Source: CAWUKT01 sp963923035
GTDB taxonomy: Bacteria; Bacteroidota; Bacteroidia; J057; JADKCL01
NCBI GenBank assembly: GCA_963923035.1
Contig: CAWUKT010000002.1
Span: 62,001 to 126,000 of the forward strand
DNA: 64,000 bases
Direction: 5' to 3'
Part shown: positions 33,617-42,000 of the stretch, one piece after another
Position numbering within the stretch: the stretch's first letter is position 1
How the letters are laid out: every line of letters starts with the position of its first letter
The notes under the pieces: generated by a model
Told to the model about the DNA's origin: nothing
The model's input: the letters and a program-made list of their open reading frames with translations, nothing else
Database searches by the model: none
Program-made: the position numbers and the translations under genes

Positions 33617-34087
33617 ATGGCTAAACTCGAACTGCTTGAACCCGGAACCGAGGCCCCTGAATTTGCCGTCAACGACCAGGACGGAAATGTCACCCACCTC
33701 GCCGACTTCAAGGGAAAGAAAGTCGTCCTCTATTTTTACCCCAAGGACAATACCCCCGGCTGCACCAAGGAAGCCTGCAACCTGCGGGACAACCATACCA
33801 TGCTGACCGAGCAGGGATTTGTGGTGTTGGGTGTGAGTGTGGACGATGAAAAATCCCATACCAAGTTCATCACGAAATTTGACCTGCCCTTCAAACTCCT
33901 CGCGGATACGGAGCATGAAATCGTGAACAAGTACAAGGTGTGGGGAGAAAAGAATATGTACGGGCGGAAATACGAAGGGACTCACCGGGTCACCTATATC
34001 ATCGACGAAGAAGGGAAGATTGAGCACGTCATCAAGAAGGTCAAAACGGGCGAACACACGGCCCAGGTGTTGGCGCTTTACAATTGA
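33617..34087 (+). CDS. bcp: Thioredoxin-dependent peroxiredoxin (BCP/PrxQ)
   Basis: The 156-residue protein has the peroxidatic cysteine in NTPGCTKEACNLRDN (Cys49) and a resolving cysteine five residues later (Cys54), as in atypical 2-Cys PrxQ proteins. VVLYFYPKDNTPGC and VSVDDEKSHTKF are typical. It reduces hydrogen and organic peroxides with thioredoxin. It lies 23 bases after the M23 gene and ends the operon, which closes at a strong hairpin at 34115. Confidence 0.95.
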   Translation: MAKLELLEPGTEAPEFAVNDQDGNVTHLADFKGKKVVLYFYPKDNTPGCTKEACNLRDNHTMLTEQGFVVLGVSVDDEKSHTKFITKFDLPFKLLADTEHEIVNKYKVWGEKNMYGRKYEGTHRVTYIIDEEGKIEHVIKKVKTGEHTAQVLALYN

Positions 34088-34114
34088 TCGAACCTACAGC
34101 TTAGAAATAATAAG

Positions 34115-34135
34115 GGGCCGGATGTGATCCGGCCC
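34115..34135. terminator. Bidirectional terminator between bcp and the first micropeptide gene
   Basis: GGGCCGGAT pairs perfectly with ATCCGGCCC around GTG. The plus strand continues TATTTG; the minus strand continues CTTATTATTTC. It serves bcp on the plus strand and the 29-residue micropeptide gene on the minus strand. Confidence 0.85.
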
Positions 34136-34188
34136 TATTTGTTTGATTTCATGAAATTGAACAAGAGTGAAATGCTGGGTGGGGCATT

Positions 34189-34278
34189 TTATCTCCGGGC
34201 TGCTCGGACAGCGGCATAAAGACCCAGTCCGATTACGGCTGAGAGAATAGCAAGCCCCGTCAATGTTTCGACTGACAT
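34189..34278 (-). CDS. Micropeptide 1: 29-residue single-span membrane peptide
   Basis: The frame runs from ATG at 34278 to TAA at 34189. The peptide begins MSVETLTGLAIL, continues with a hydrophobic glycine-containing stretch (SAVIGLGLYAAV) and ends RAARR. This is one membrane span with a short N-terminus and a basic, probably cytoplasmic, C-terminus. It shares V/I-E-x-L/I-TGLAIL and R-x-x-RR with micropeptide 3. It has its own promoter (34349-34380) and a terminator downstream. It resembles small accessory subunits of membrane complexes in size, but no membrane partner gene is adjacent. Function is unknown. Confidence 0.72.
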   Translation of the reverse strand: MSVETLTGLAILSAVIGLGLYAAVRAARR

Positions 34279-34348
34279 AATGGTAATATTAATTGGTTAT
34301 TGACTTGTCTTTAAAAGTATTTCAGACAGCGAAATAGTACAGTTACAA

Positions 34349-34380
34349 CAAATGTACATTTTTTCCATAATGAATCCAAA
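34349..34380 (-). promoter_or_regulatory. Promoter of micropeptide 1
   Basis: On the minus strand TTTG (34380-34377) and TACATTTG (34356-34349) are separated by exactly 20 bases. Both elements fit the Bacteroidota consensus TTTG-N20-TAnnTTTG with no mismatch. The expected start of transcription is about 60 bases upstream of the ATG at 34278. Confidence 0.75.
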
Positions 34381-34436
34381 TTCAATTGAATTACAAGTTG
34401 TTATGGAAAACATATGGTGACAGTAGGTAAACAAAA

Positions 34437-34462
34437 AGTCGGAGCCATTTCCGACTCCGACT
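34437..34462 (-). terminator. Terminator after micropeptide 2
   Basis: AGTCGGAG pairs with CTCCGACT around a 10-base loop; the minus strand continues TTTTTG. It begins 33 bases beyond the stop of micropeptide 2 and isolates that gene from micropeptide 1. Confidence 0.82.
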
Positions 34463-34495
34463 AGCAAGGATAATTCGCGAGTGACTTATTTTTTC

Positions 34496-34576
34496 TCATG
34501 CAAAGCGACGGCTAAATGCGACACCGCTCATGAACATGCAGGTAAACATTGCTGCGGAGATCAAAATGGTTTCCAT
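34496..34576 (-). CDS. Micropeptide 2: 26-residue single-span membrane peptide
   Basis: The frame runs from ATG at 34576 to TGA at 34496. The peptide begins METILISAAMFTCMFM, has one hydrophobic span with a central cysteine and several methionines, and ends AFSRRFA. It keeps the M-E start and the arginine pair near the end but not the TGLAIL core, so it is the most divergent of the three. It lies 47 bases after micropeptide 3 with no terminator between, so the two are probably co-transcribed. A strong terminator follows. Confidence 0.65.
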   Translation of the reverse strand: METILISAAMFTCMFMSGVAFSRRFA

Positions 34577-34623
34577 AATAACTGTAATTAAAGGTGGTAC
34601 TTAGGTGAATGTTGTTGTTGGGT

Positions 34624-34710
34624 TTAGCGCCGCGAGGTGCGCATGGCCATAATTCCGCCCCCGATGATCAGGGTAGTAAGAATGGCAAGTCCGGTAATCA
34701 TCTCAATCAT
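34624..34710 (-). CDS. Micropeptide 3: 28-residue single-span membrane peptide
   Basis: The frame runs from ATG at 34710 to TAA at 34624. The peptide begins MIEMITGLAILTTLII, continues GGGIMAM and ends RTSRR. Aligned to micropeptide 1 it keeps Glu, the TGLAIL block, a central Ile and Gly, and R-x-x-RR, while the DNA has diverged at many third positions. That is the pattern expected of selected coding paralogues, not a copied repeat. I see no exact promoter upstream; TAAAATTT about 20 bases before the ATG is a weak candidate. Confidence 0.68.
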   Translation of the reverse strand: MIEMITGLAILTTLIIGGGIMAMRTSRR

Positions 34711-35076
34711 GGTTCTAAGGTTTAAGGTTTTAAATTTTATTGCTGAATGTGCTGTTGGTCATTCTTTGGTTGACTTTACGCCCCTATTTCCCCTTCCGTT
34801 CCCCATTTTCAGCCAACGGAGCCCAAAACCCAGTGAAATTCCTTGTTTTGGCAGTGAATGGCCTTCATTTCCCAGCCACACCTCGCGCTCACGTTTTCGC
34901 AACCCAAAATTTATTCTCCACACCAAAACCGCCACTTAAACAACCCCAAAACCCACACCTCGGAATAATTTTTCCACAATTCACCATAAATTCACATTAT
35001 ACCAACCATTTTTACCACTCACTTCTGGTCTTTTTTCTAATTTTACCCCCAAGAAACATACACGACCCCCAACATA
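34711..35076 (+). other. Upstream region of glutamine synthetase III
   Basis: These 366 bases hold no credible gene. The plus strand is pyrimidine-rich with many CCC tracts. A weak -7-like element TAATTTTA lies at 35038-35045, about 30 bases before the ATG, without a clear -33 partner. Micropeptide 3 is divergent from this region, so its promoter must also lie here. Confidence 0.45.
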
Positions 35077-37266
35077 ATGTCGAATCCAAGAACAAAAGCA
35101 CTGGAAACCATCCAAAACCGGAAATCTACCCCAGCCGTAGAGCATCCCCGGCGGGTTTCTGAGATTTTCGCCTCTCACGTCTTTACCAAGGACGTGATGC
35201 AACAGTACCTAACCAAAGACATTTATAAGCAACTCGCCAAAGCCATCGAAGAAGGCACCCCGGTTGAACGGGACATCGCCGATTTCGTCGCCCGGGGGAT
35301 GCAAAACTGGGCCATCGAACAAGGTGCGACCCATTATACCCACTGGTTCCAACCCCTCACGGGGCTGACCGCCGAGAAGCACGACTCTTTTCTGACCGTC
35401 AAAGACGGCCGCGCCCTCGAAGAATTCTCCGGCAGCAACCTCGCCCAGCAGGAGCCGGACGCATCTTCACTCCCCTCCGGAGGCATCCGAAACACCTTCG
35501 AAGCCCGCGGATACACCGCCTGGGACCCGTCTTCTCCCGCTTTCATCTTCGAAAACCAATACGGCAAGACCCTTTGTATCCCGACCATCTTCGTCTCCTA
35601 TACCGGCGAAGCCCTCGACTTCAAGGCTCCCTTGCTGAAATCCATGGCCTCGCTGGAAGAAGCGGCGGTCAATGTCTGTAAGCTCTTCGACCGCAACGTC
35701 AAGAGTGTCACGCCGACCCTCGGCGTGGAACAAGAATACTTCCTCGTGGACCGGGCCTTCTTTGACCTGCGTCCCGACCTCATCCTCGCCGGACGGACCG
35801 TCGTCGGTGCTGCTCCCGCCCGGGGCCAGCAGCTGGACGACCACTATTTCGGATCCATTCCGGAACGGGTCTACGCCTTCATGAAGGAAGTCGAGATTGA
35901 GAGCTACCGCTTGGGCATTCCGCTGACCACCCGTCACAACGAAGTTGCCCCGAGCCAGTTTGAATGTGCGCCCCTCTTTGAGGAGCTGAACGTCGCCGTG
36001 GACCACAATGCCCTGTTCATGGACCTCCTCGAACGCGTCGCCCGCAAGCACAGCTTCCGGGTGCTGCTCCATGAGAAGCCCTACGCCGGCATCAATGGCT
36101 CCGGTAAGCACAACAACTGGTCCATGGCCACCAATACTGGCAAGAACCTCCTCAGCCCCGGTTCGGCCCCGAAAGAGAACCTTCAGTTCCTGACCTTTTT
36201 CATCAATACCATCAAAGCCGTCCACGAACACGCTGACCTACTGCGTTCGGTCATTGCGTCGGCTGGAAACGATCACCGCCTCGGTGCCAACGAAGCCCCG
36301 CCGGCCATCATTTCCGTCTTCATTGGTTCGCAGTTGAGTAAAGTGCTGGATGAAATCGAGAAACCGAGCCGCAAGAAGAAGAAGGACACGCCGCAATCGT
36401 ACGTGAAACTGGGCATTCCCAAGATTCCCGAATTGCGCCTGGACAATACCGACCGCAACCGGACCTCTCCCTTTGCCTTTACTGGCAATAAATTTGAGTT
36501 CCGCGCCGTGGGCTCCTCCTCCAACTCCGCGGGCCCGATGATCGTCCTGAACGCCATCGTCGCCAATCAGTTGGTCGAGTTCCGCAAGACCATCGACCGC
36601 AAAGTTTCCCGCGGGAAAAAGAAAGAAGTCGCCATCATTGAGGTGCTCCGCGATTACGTCAAGGAGTCCAAAGACATCCGATTCGAAGGCAATGGCTATT
36701 CCGACGAATGGGTAGACGAGGCGACCAAGCGGGGCCTGAACAATATCAAGAAGACTCCCAAGGCCCTGGATGCCTATATCACCGAGTCCACGATCAAGCT
36801 CTTCACCAAGCTGGACATCTTCTCCGAGGTCGAATTGCGCGCCCGTCATGAGATTCGCCTGGAACAATACGTGAAGAAAATTGACATCGAAGCCCGCGTA
36901 TTGAATGAATTGGTCATCAACCAAATCATGCCGGCTGCCCTGCGCGCCCAGAAGGAATTGGCCGAAAATGTCGAAGCCCTGAAAGACATCGACCTCGATG
37001 CCGAGTTCTACGAGGTACAGGTAGAGCTGATCAAGGAACTGGCGGTCAAGGTCCGCGACCTTCGCAAGCACAGCCTGAAACTGGACGAAGCGCTAGAAAA
37101 AGGCGAAAAACTCGAAGAAGAAGTCCGGGAGCAGGCCATTTTCTATTCAGAGGATGTAGTCTCCGAAATGGAAGCCATTCGCGAAGCCGCCGACGGATTG
37201 GAAGAGTTGGTGCCTGATTCTCACTGGCCTTTGCCCAAATACCGCGAAATGTTGTTCACTCGTTAA
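35077..37266 (+). CDS. glnN: Glutamine synthetase type III
   Basis: The 729-residue protein has the length and signatures of GSIII: TPTLGVEQEYFLVDRAF, RHNEVAPSQFECAPLFEELN, the catalytic region FRVLLHEKPYAGINGSGKHN, and SPFAFTGNKFEFRAVGSSSN. It makes glutamine from glutamate, ammonia and ATP, and is the usual glutamine synthetase of Bacteroidota. The C-terminal 170 residues are a long helical, highly charged region. It is a single-gene unit, closed by a strong terminator at 37292. Confidence 0.96.
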   Translation: MSNPRTKALETIQNRKSTPAVEHPRRVSEIFASHVFTKDVMQQYLTKDIYKQLAKAIEEGTPVERDIADFVARGMQNWAIEQGATHYTHWFQPLTGLTAEKHDSFLTVKDGRALEEFSGSNLAQQEPDASSLPSGGIRNTFEARGYTAWDPSSPAFIFENQYGKTLCIPTIFVSYTGEALDFKAPLLKSMASLEEAAVNVCKLFDRNVKSVTPTLGVEQEYFLVDRAFFDLRPDLILAGRTVVGAAPARGQQLDDHYFGSIPERVYAFMKEVEIESYRLGIPLTTRHNEVAPSQFECAPLFEELNVAVDHNALFMDLLERVARKHSFRVLLHEKPYAGINGSGKHNNWSMATNTGKNLLSPGSAPKENLQFLTFFINTIKAVHEHADLLRSVIASAGNDHRLGANEAPPAIISVFIGSQLSKVLDEIEKPSRKKKKDTPQSYVKLGIPKIPELRLDNTDRNRTSPFAFTGNKFEFRAVGSSSNSAGPMIVLNAIVANQLVEFRKTIDRKVSRGKKKEVAIIEVLRDYVKESKDIRFEGNGYSDEWVDEATKRGLNNIKKTPKALDAYITESTIKLFTKLDIFSEVELRARHEIRLEQYVKKIDIEARVLNELVINQIMPAALRAQKELAENVEALKDIDLDAEFYEVQVELIKELAVKVRDLRKHSLKLDEALEKGEKLEEEVREQAIFYSEDVVSEMEAIREAADGLEELVPDSHWPLPKYREMLFTR

Positions 37267-37291
37267 GTGACCCAATTAGTATATTTTTAGC

Positions 37292-37324
37292 AGCTGCCTC
37301 CTGCCCGGGAGGCGGCTTTTTTTA
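37292..37324 (+). terminator. Terminator of glutamine synthetase III
   Basis: AGCTGCCTCC pairs with GGAGGCGGCT (one G-T pair) around a 6-base loop and is followed by TTTTTTT. It begins 26 bases after the stop. Confidence 0.9.
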
Positions 37325-37408
37325 TGAACCCCGGTTCCTGAATCCTATCAGGATCGCAGCAATATGACAGATTTTCTGGTATCTTTAAGGCGACTACAAT
37401 ATTGAAAT

Positions 37409-38305
37409 ATGCGATTTTTTACCTTGATAGGCCTGTTTTGCTTGCTTTTTGGAGTGGGGAAAGGACAAAACCAAATTCCGAATGGCGACTTTGAGGATTG
37501 GTCCTCCGATGCCCTCAATCTGTACGAGGAACCGGCTTCGGGTTGGTGGACCACGCTCAATCCCCTCCGCAACCTGGGCGGCCCGGTCACGGTGAGCAAG
37601 AGTACCGATGCCCATTCCGGCACCTACTCCGCCCGCCTCGTATCTGATACCTACGGTACCCTGTTTTCTCCCGGGATCCTCCTCTCCGGCAGCTTGGACT
37701 TGCTCGCCGCTCCTACTTTTTTCACCCGCGGACAACCCTATACTTCCCGTCCTTCCACCTTCGAAGGCTGGTACAAATATTCCCCGGTCGATGGCGACAG
37801 CGGGGCGATTGCCGTCCAATTGATCAAGTGGAATACGACCACGAACCAACGGGATACGGTCGGCGAAGTCGGAATCATCATTCCCAACGCCACGCCCACC
37901 TGGACCCAGTTTGTGCTGCCCATCTTCTACTATTCCAATGAAACCCCGGATTCCATCATCGTCGTGGCCACGTCCAGCGCCGATGGCGGCAATTTCAATG
38001 GTGCCGTTGGCAGTGAATTGTGGGTCGACGATTTCGATCTCTCCCTCGCCACGGGTCAAGCTCCGGCGGAGGAATCCCTGGAAGTCCGGTTTTGGGAAAG
38101 GGGCGGAGAATGGATTGTCGACCTGCCCACCGAACGCGCCCAATTGCGCGTCCTGGACTTTTCCGGAAAAATTCTCCTCACATCTTCTCTCCACACCGGC
38201 CAAAACAATATCCCCCTGACCGGCTGGTCAAGCGGGGTTTACTTGGTAGAAATGACGGGAGTGAGTGGAAGGGTTTGGCGGAAAAAAGTGGCCCTGATTC
38301 GATAA
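37409..38305 (+). CDS. PCMD-like domain protein with type IX secretion-like C-terminal tail
   Basis: The 298-residue protein has a signal peptide (MRFFTLIGLFCLLFGVGKG), then a jelly-roll region of the putative carbohydrate metabolism (PCMD) type: IPNGDFEDWSSDALNLYEEP, FEGWYKYSPVDGDSGAIAVQ and ELWVDDFDLS. The last 75 residues resemble a type A T9SS sorting domain, with LRVLDFSGKILL, the GVYLVEM strand and a basic KKVALIR end. It is therefore probably exported across the outer membrane and attached to the surface. The binding target is unknown. The next gene starts 2 bases after its stop. Confidence 0.8.
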   Translation: MRFFTLIGLFCLLFGVGKGQNQIPNGDFEDWSSDALNLYEEPASGWWTTLNPLRNLGGPVTVSKSTDAHSGTYSARLVSDTYGTLFSPGILLSGSLDLLAAPTFFTRGQPYTSRPSTFEGWYKYSPVDGDSGAIAVQLIKWNTTTNQRDTVGEVGIIIPNATPTWTQFVLPIFYYSNETPDSIIVVATSSADGGNFNGAVGSELWVDDFDLSLATGQAPAEESLEVRFWERGGEWIVDLPTERAQLRVLDFSGKILLTSSLHTGQNNIPLTGWSSGVYLVEMTGVSGRVWRKKVALIR

Positions 38306-38307
38306 GC

Positions 38308-39030
38308 ATGAAAAAAATCCTGTTTCTCGCCTGCGCCTTTTTCGTCACCCAGACTACTTGGGGTCAGGAAATTGATTGGGGCGTTCGGGCCGGAGCCATC
38401 TTTGGCGGTCCCATTCCCACCAATGTTTCGCCGGACAGCTCGGACGGAACTCCCGGCTGGGGACCCTCATTGGCTGTATGGGCGAGTTATGCTCTCACTC
38501 CAAAGCTCAAAGTCCGGGCCGAACTTGGCTATTCCTATAAGGCGGCCGATTACAGCCTGCTGATCCGAACCGATACCAGCGTCACGCTGGAACTCCTGCC
38601 CGGCATCGTCGACACGGTTCCCTCCTTCTATTTTGCAGACGTCAACGGCTCCTTGGGCCTCCACTACCTGGAGCTCCCCATTTTCATCCAATACGAAACC
38701 TTTCCCCGCCTTCATCTCAACGCCGGCATCAACCTCGGCTATTTGCTCGCAGGTTCCGACGATGGCACCGCCGATATCCAGATCGGCGAGGGCGGTATCT
38801 TCGAAGACACCCTCACCACCTTCGCCAACTTCCCCGACGAACTCCAACGGTTCGACCTTGGCGTTCTGCTCGGCAGCAGTTACACGTTTGATTTTGGATT
38901 GGAATTGGAGATTCGGGGCTACCGCAGCCTGACCGGGCTGTACCGCAAGGGCTTTTTTGACAGCCAGGGCCTGCCTGGCAATCAAAACTTCAATACCCAG
39001 GTCTTCCTGGGAGCGGGTTGGCGGTTTTAA
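38308..39030 (+). CDS. Outer-membrane beta-barrel protein (porin-like)
   Basis: The protein has 240 residues from the ATG at 38308, with a signal peptide MKKILFLACAFFVTQTTWG. It has barrel strands such as DWGVRAGAIFGGPIP, LAVWASYALTPKLKVRAELG, LHYLELPIFIQYETFP, LHLNAGINLGYLLAG and FDLGVLLGSSYTFDFG, as in the PorT-like outer membrane family. It is 2 bases from the surface protein gene, so both are on one transcript. No specific substrate can be inferred. Confidence 0.82.
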   Translation: MKKILFLACAFFVTQTTWGQEIDWGVRAGAIFGGPIPTNVSPDSSDGTPGWGPSLAVWASYALTPKLKVRAELGYSYKAADYSLLIRTDTSVTLELLPGIVDTVPSFYFADVNGSLGLHYLELPIFIQYETFPRLHLNAGINLGYLLAGSDDGTADIQIGEGGIFEDTLTTFANFPDELQRFDLGVLLGSSYTFDFGLELEIRGYRSLTGLYRKGFFDSQGLPGNQNFNTQVFLGAGWRF

Positions 39031-39039
39031 ATATCCCGA

Positions 39040-42000
39040 TTACATGTTGCGGCGGTACTGACCGCCGACCTCGTACAGCGAATGGGTCATTTGGCCCAGG
39101 GAGCAGACCTTGGCGGCTTCCATCAGCGCCTCGAAAATGTTTTCGTTGCGGATGGCGGCCAGCTGAAGCTGGCGCAGGGCGTCGGCCCCTTCCTGGCTGT
39201 TCCGCCCCTTCAATTCCTCGATCCCTTCAATCTGCGACTCTTTCTCTTCCTTCGTGGAACGGATGACCTCCTCGGGAATGATGGTCGGCGAGCCTTCCGA
39301 GCTGAGGAAGGTGTTCACGCCCACAATCGGCAGATCGCCGGTATGCTTGAGCGTCTCGTAGTACAGCGACTCTTCCTGGATTTTGGAGCGCTGGTACTGG
39401 CGCTCCATCGCGCCGAGGACGCCGCCCCGGTCGGTGATGCGGCGGAATTCGGTCATCACTGCCTCTTCCACCAAGTCCGTCAGTTCTTCGATGATGAAGG
39501 AACCCTGCATTGGGTTTTCATTCTTCGCCAATCCCAACTCCTTGTTGATGATCAGCTGAATGGCCATGGCGCGACGCACGGAATCCTCGGTGGGAGTCGT
39601 AATGGCCTCGTCATAGGCATTGGTGTGGAGGGAATTCGTATTGTCGTAGATCGCGTACAGCGCCTGGAGCGTCGTACGGATATCGTTGAAGGCGATTTCC
39701 TGGGCGTGGAGAGAGCGGCCGCTGGTCTGAATATGGTACTTCAGCATCTGCGAACGCTTGTTGCCACCGTACTTGTTCTTGATGGCCTTGGACCAGATTC
39801 TCCGGGCGACCCGACCGATTACGCTGTATTCGGGGTCCATGCCGTTGGAGAAGAAGTAGGACAGGTTCGGCGCAAAATCATCGATGTGCATGCCCCGGCT
39901 GAGGTAGTACTCGACGAAGGTGAAGCCATTCGCGAGGGTAAAGGCCAGCTGGGAAATGGGGTTCGCGCCGGCCTCGGCGATGTGGTAGCCGGAGATGGAA
40001 ACGGAATAAAAGTTCCGGACCTTCCGATCAATGAAGGACTGCTGGATATCGCCCATCATCCGCAGCGCAAATTCTGTGGAGAAAATGCAGGTGTTCTGGG
40101 CCTGGTCTTCCTTGAGGATATCCGCCTGGACGGTACCCCGTGTGGTGGCCATGGCCTCGGCTTTGATTTTTTTGTAGACCTCTTTTTCCAAGACCTGATC
40201 CCCCGTCACTCCCAGGAGCAACAGTCCCAGACCGTCGTTTCCTTCGGGCAAATCACCTCGGTAGACCGGCCGATCAACGCCCTTCTCAGCATAAATCTGG
40301 TCGATTTTGGCATTGACCTCGTCCACCAATCCATTTTCGCGGATATACTTCTCACACTGCTGGTCGATGGCGGTATTCATGTAGAACGCCAACAGCATCG
40401 GAGCCGGCCCATTGATCGTCATGGACACGGAAGTCGTTTTCTTGCAGAGGTCGAATCCGGAGTACAGGCGCTTGGCGTCGTCGAGGGAAGCAATGGAAAC
40501 ACCGGAGTTGCCAATCTTACCGTAGATGTCGGGGCGGTAAGCGGGGTCTTCCCCGTAAAGGGTCACGGAGTCAAAAGCCGTGCTCAGACGGGCCGCCGGC
40601 ATGCCCAAAGACACGTAGTGGAAGCGCTTGTTGGTCCGCTCGGGACCACCTTCGCCCGCAAACATGCGGGTGGGATCTTCGCCGATCCGCTTGAACGGAT
40701 AGACGCCCGAGGTATACGGGAATTCGCCCGGGAAATTTTCCCGGAAGCTCCAGCGGACAATCTCGCCGTAGTCCTTGAACGGCGGAATCCCGATCTTGGG
40801 AATCCGCGTATGCGAAAGGCTCTCGGTGAAGTTCTCCACCTTGATTTCGCGGCCCCGCACCATATAAGAGAAGTACTCCGTCCGGTAGCCCTTCAGTTTT
40901 TCGTCCCATCCCCCCAACAAATCCTGCACTTCCGGGCTCAGGTGACGCTCCAATTTGGTGGTCATCTGGTTCAAAGAACCGGCGGCTTCACCCTGGCCAG
41001 CCTGCTCCATTTGCTCGGCAGCACCTTTCAGTTGGAAGACCTTCCGGGCCGTTTCACTTTGCTCGACCACCCACTTCTCGTAGCGGTCATTGTCCTCGGA
41101 AATCTCGGCCAGGTAACGCACCCGCTCGGGCGGGATGATGTAGATTTTTTCGCTCATCTCGTCGGTCGCCGCGAAGGTCGACTGGAGATCAGCATTGGTT
41201 TTGGCGACGATGCGACGGACCAATTCGGTATAGAGCTTGTTCGTGCCGGGATCGTTGAATTGGGAGGCAATGGTCCCAAATACCGGCATTTCGTCGGGTT
41301 TCTTGTCCCAGAGCTGGTTGTTGCGCTGGTATTGCTTGGCGACATCGCGGAGGGCATCGAGGGCGCCCCGCTTGTCGAATTTGTTGATGGCAATGAGGTC
41401 GGCAAAATCGAGCATGTCGATTTTCTCCAACTGGGTGGCCGCGCCGTATTCAGGAGTCATCACGTAGAGCGCCACGTCGGAGACCTCGGTGATTTCAGTA
41501 TCGCTCTGGCCGATTCCGGCCGTTTCCACGATGATCAGGTCGAATTCAGCCGCGCGGAAGACCTTGACGGCCTCGTCCACAGTCTCGCTCATGGAAATGT
41601 TCGCGGCCCGAGTGGCCATCGAACGCATGTACACCCGCGAATTGAAAATCGCGTTCATCCGGATGCGGTCCCCGAGCAGGGCCCCGCCCGTTTTGCGTTT
41701 GGACGGATCCACAGACAATACGGCGATGTTCTTGTCCTCAAAATCCATGAGGAAGCGCCGCACAATCTCATCGGTCAGGGACGATTTTCCCGCTCCCCCC
41801 GTTCCCGTAATCCCCAAAATCGGCACCACTTTATTGGAGGGCAGCTTCTCGATCTCGGCCATGAAGGCCTTGCCCATGTCAGGATCGTTCTCGACGATGC
41901 TGATGACGCGACCGATCAGGCCCGGATTCTTTTTGGGCAGGTTGGCCACGGAAGCCGGGTGAATGGAATTGGAGTTGGGGAAATCGCACTGGCGGATCAC

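Noticed and set aside
34637..34939. 100-codon plus-strand frame across micropeptide 3
   Set aside because: Low-complexity Pro/Ser composition, antisense to the micropeptide frame and running into the glutamine synthetase leader.
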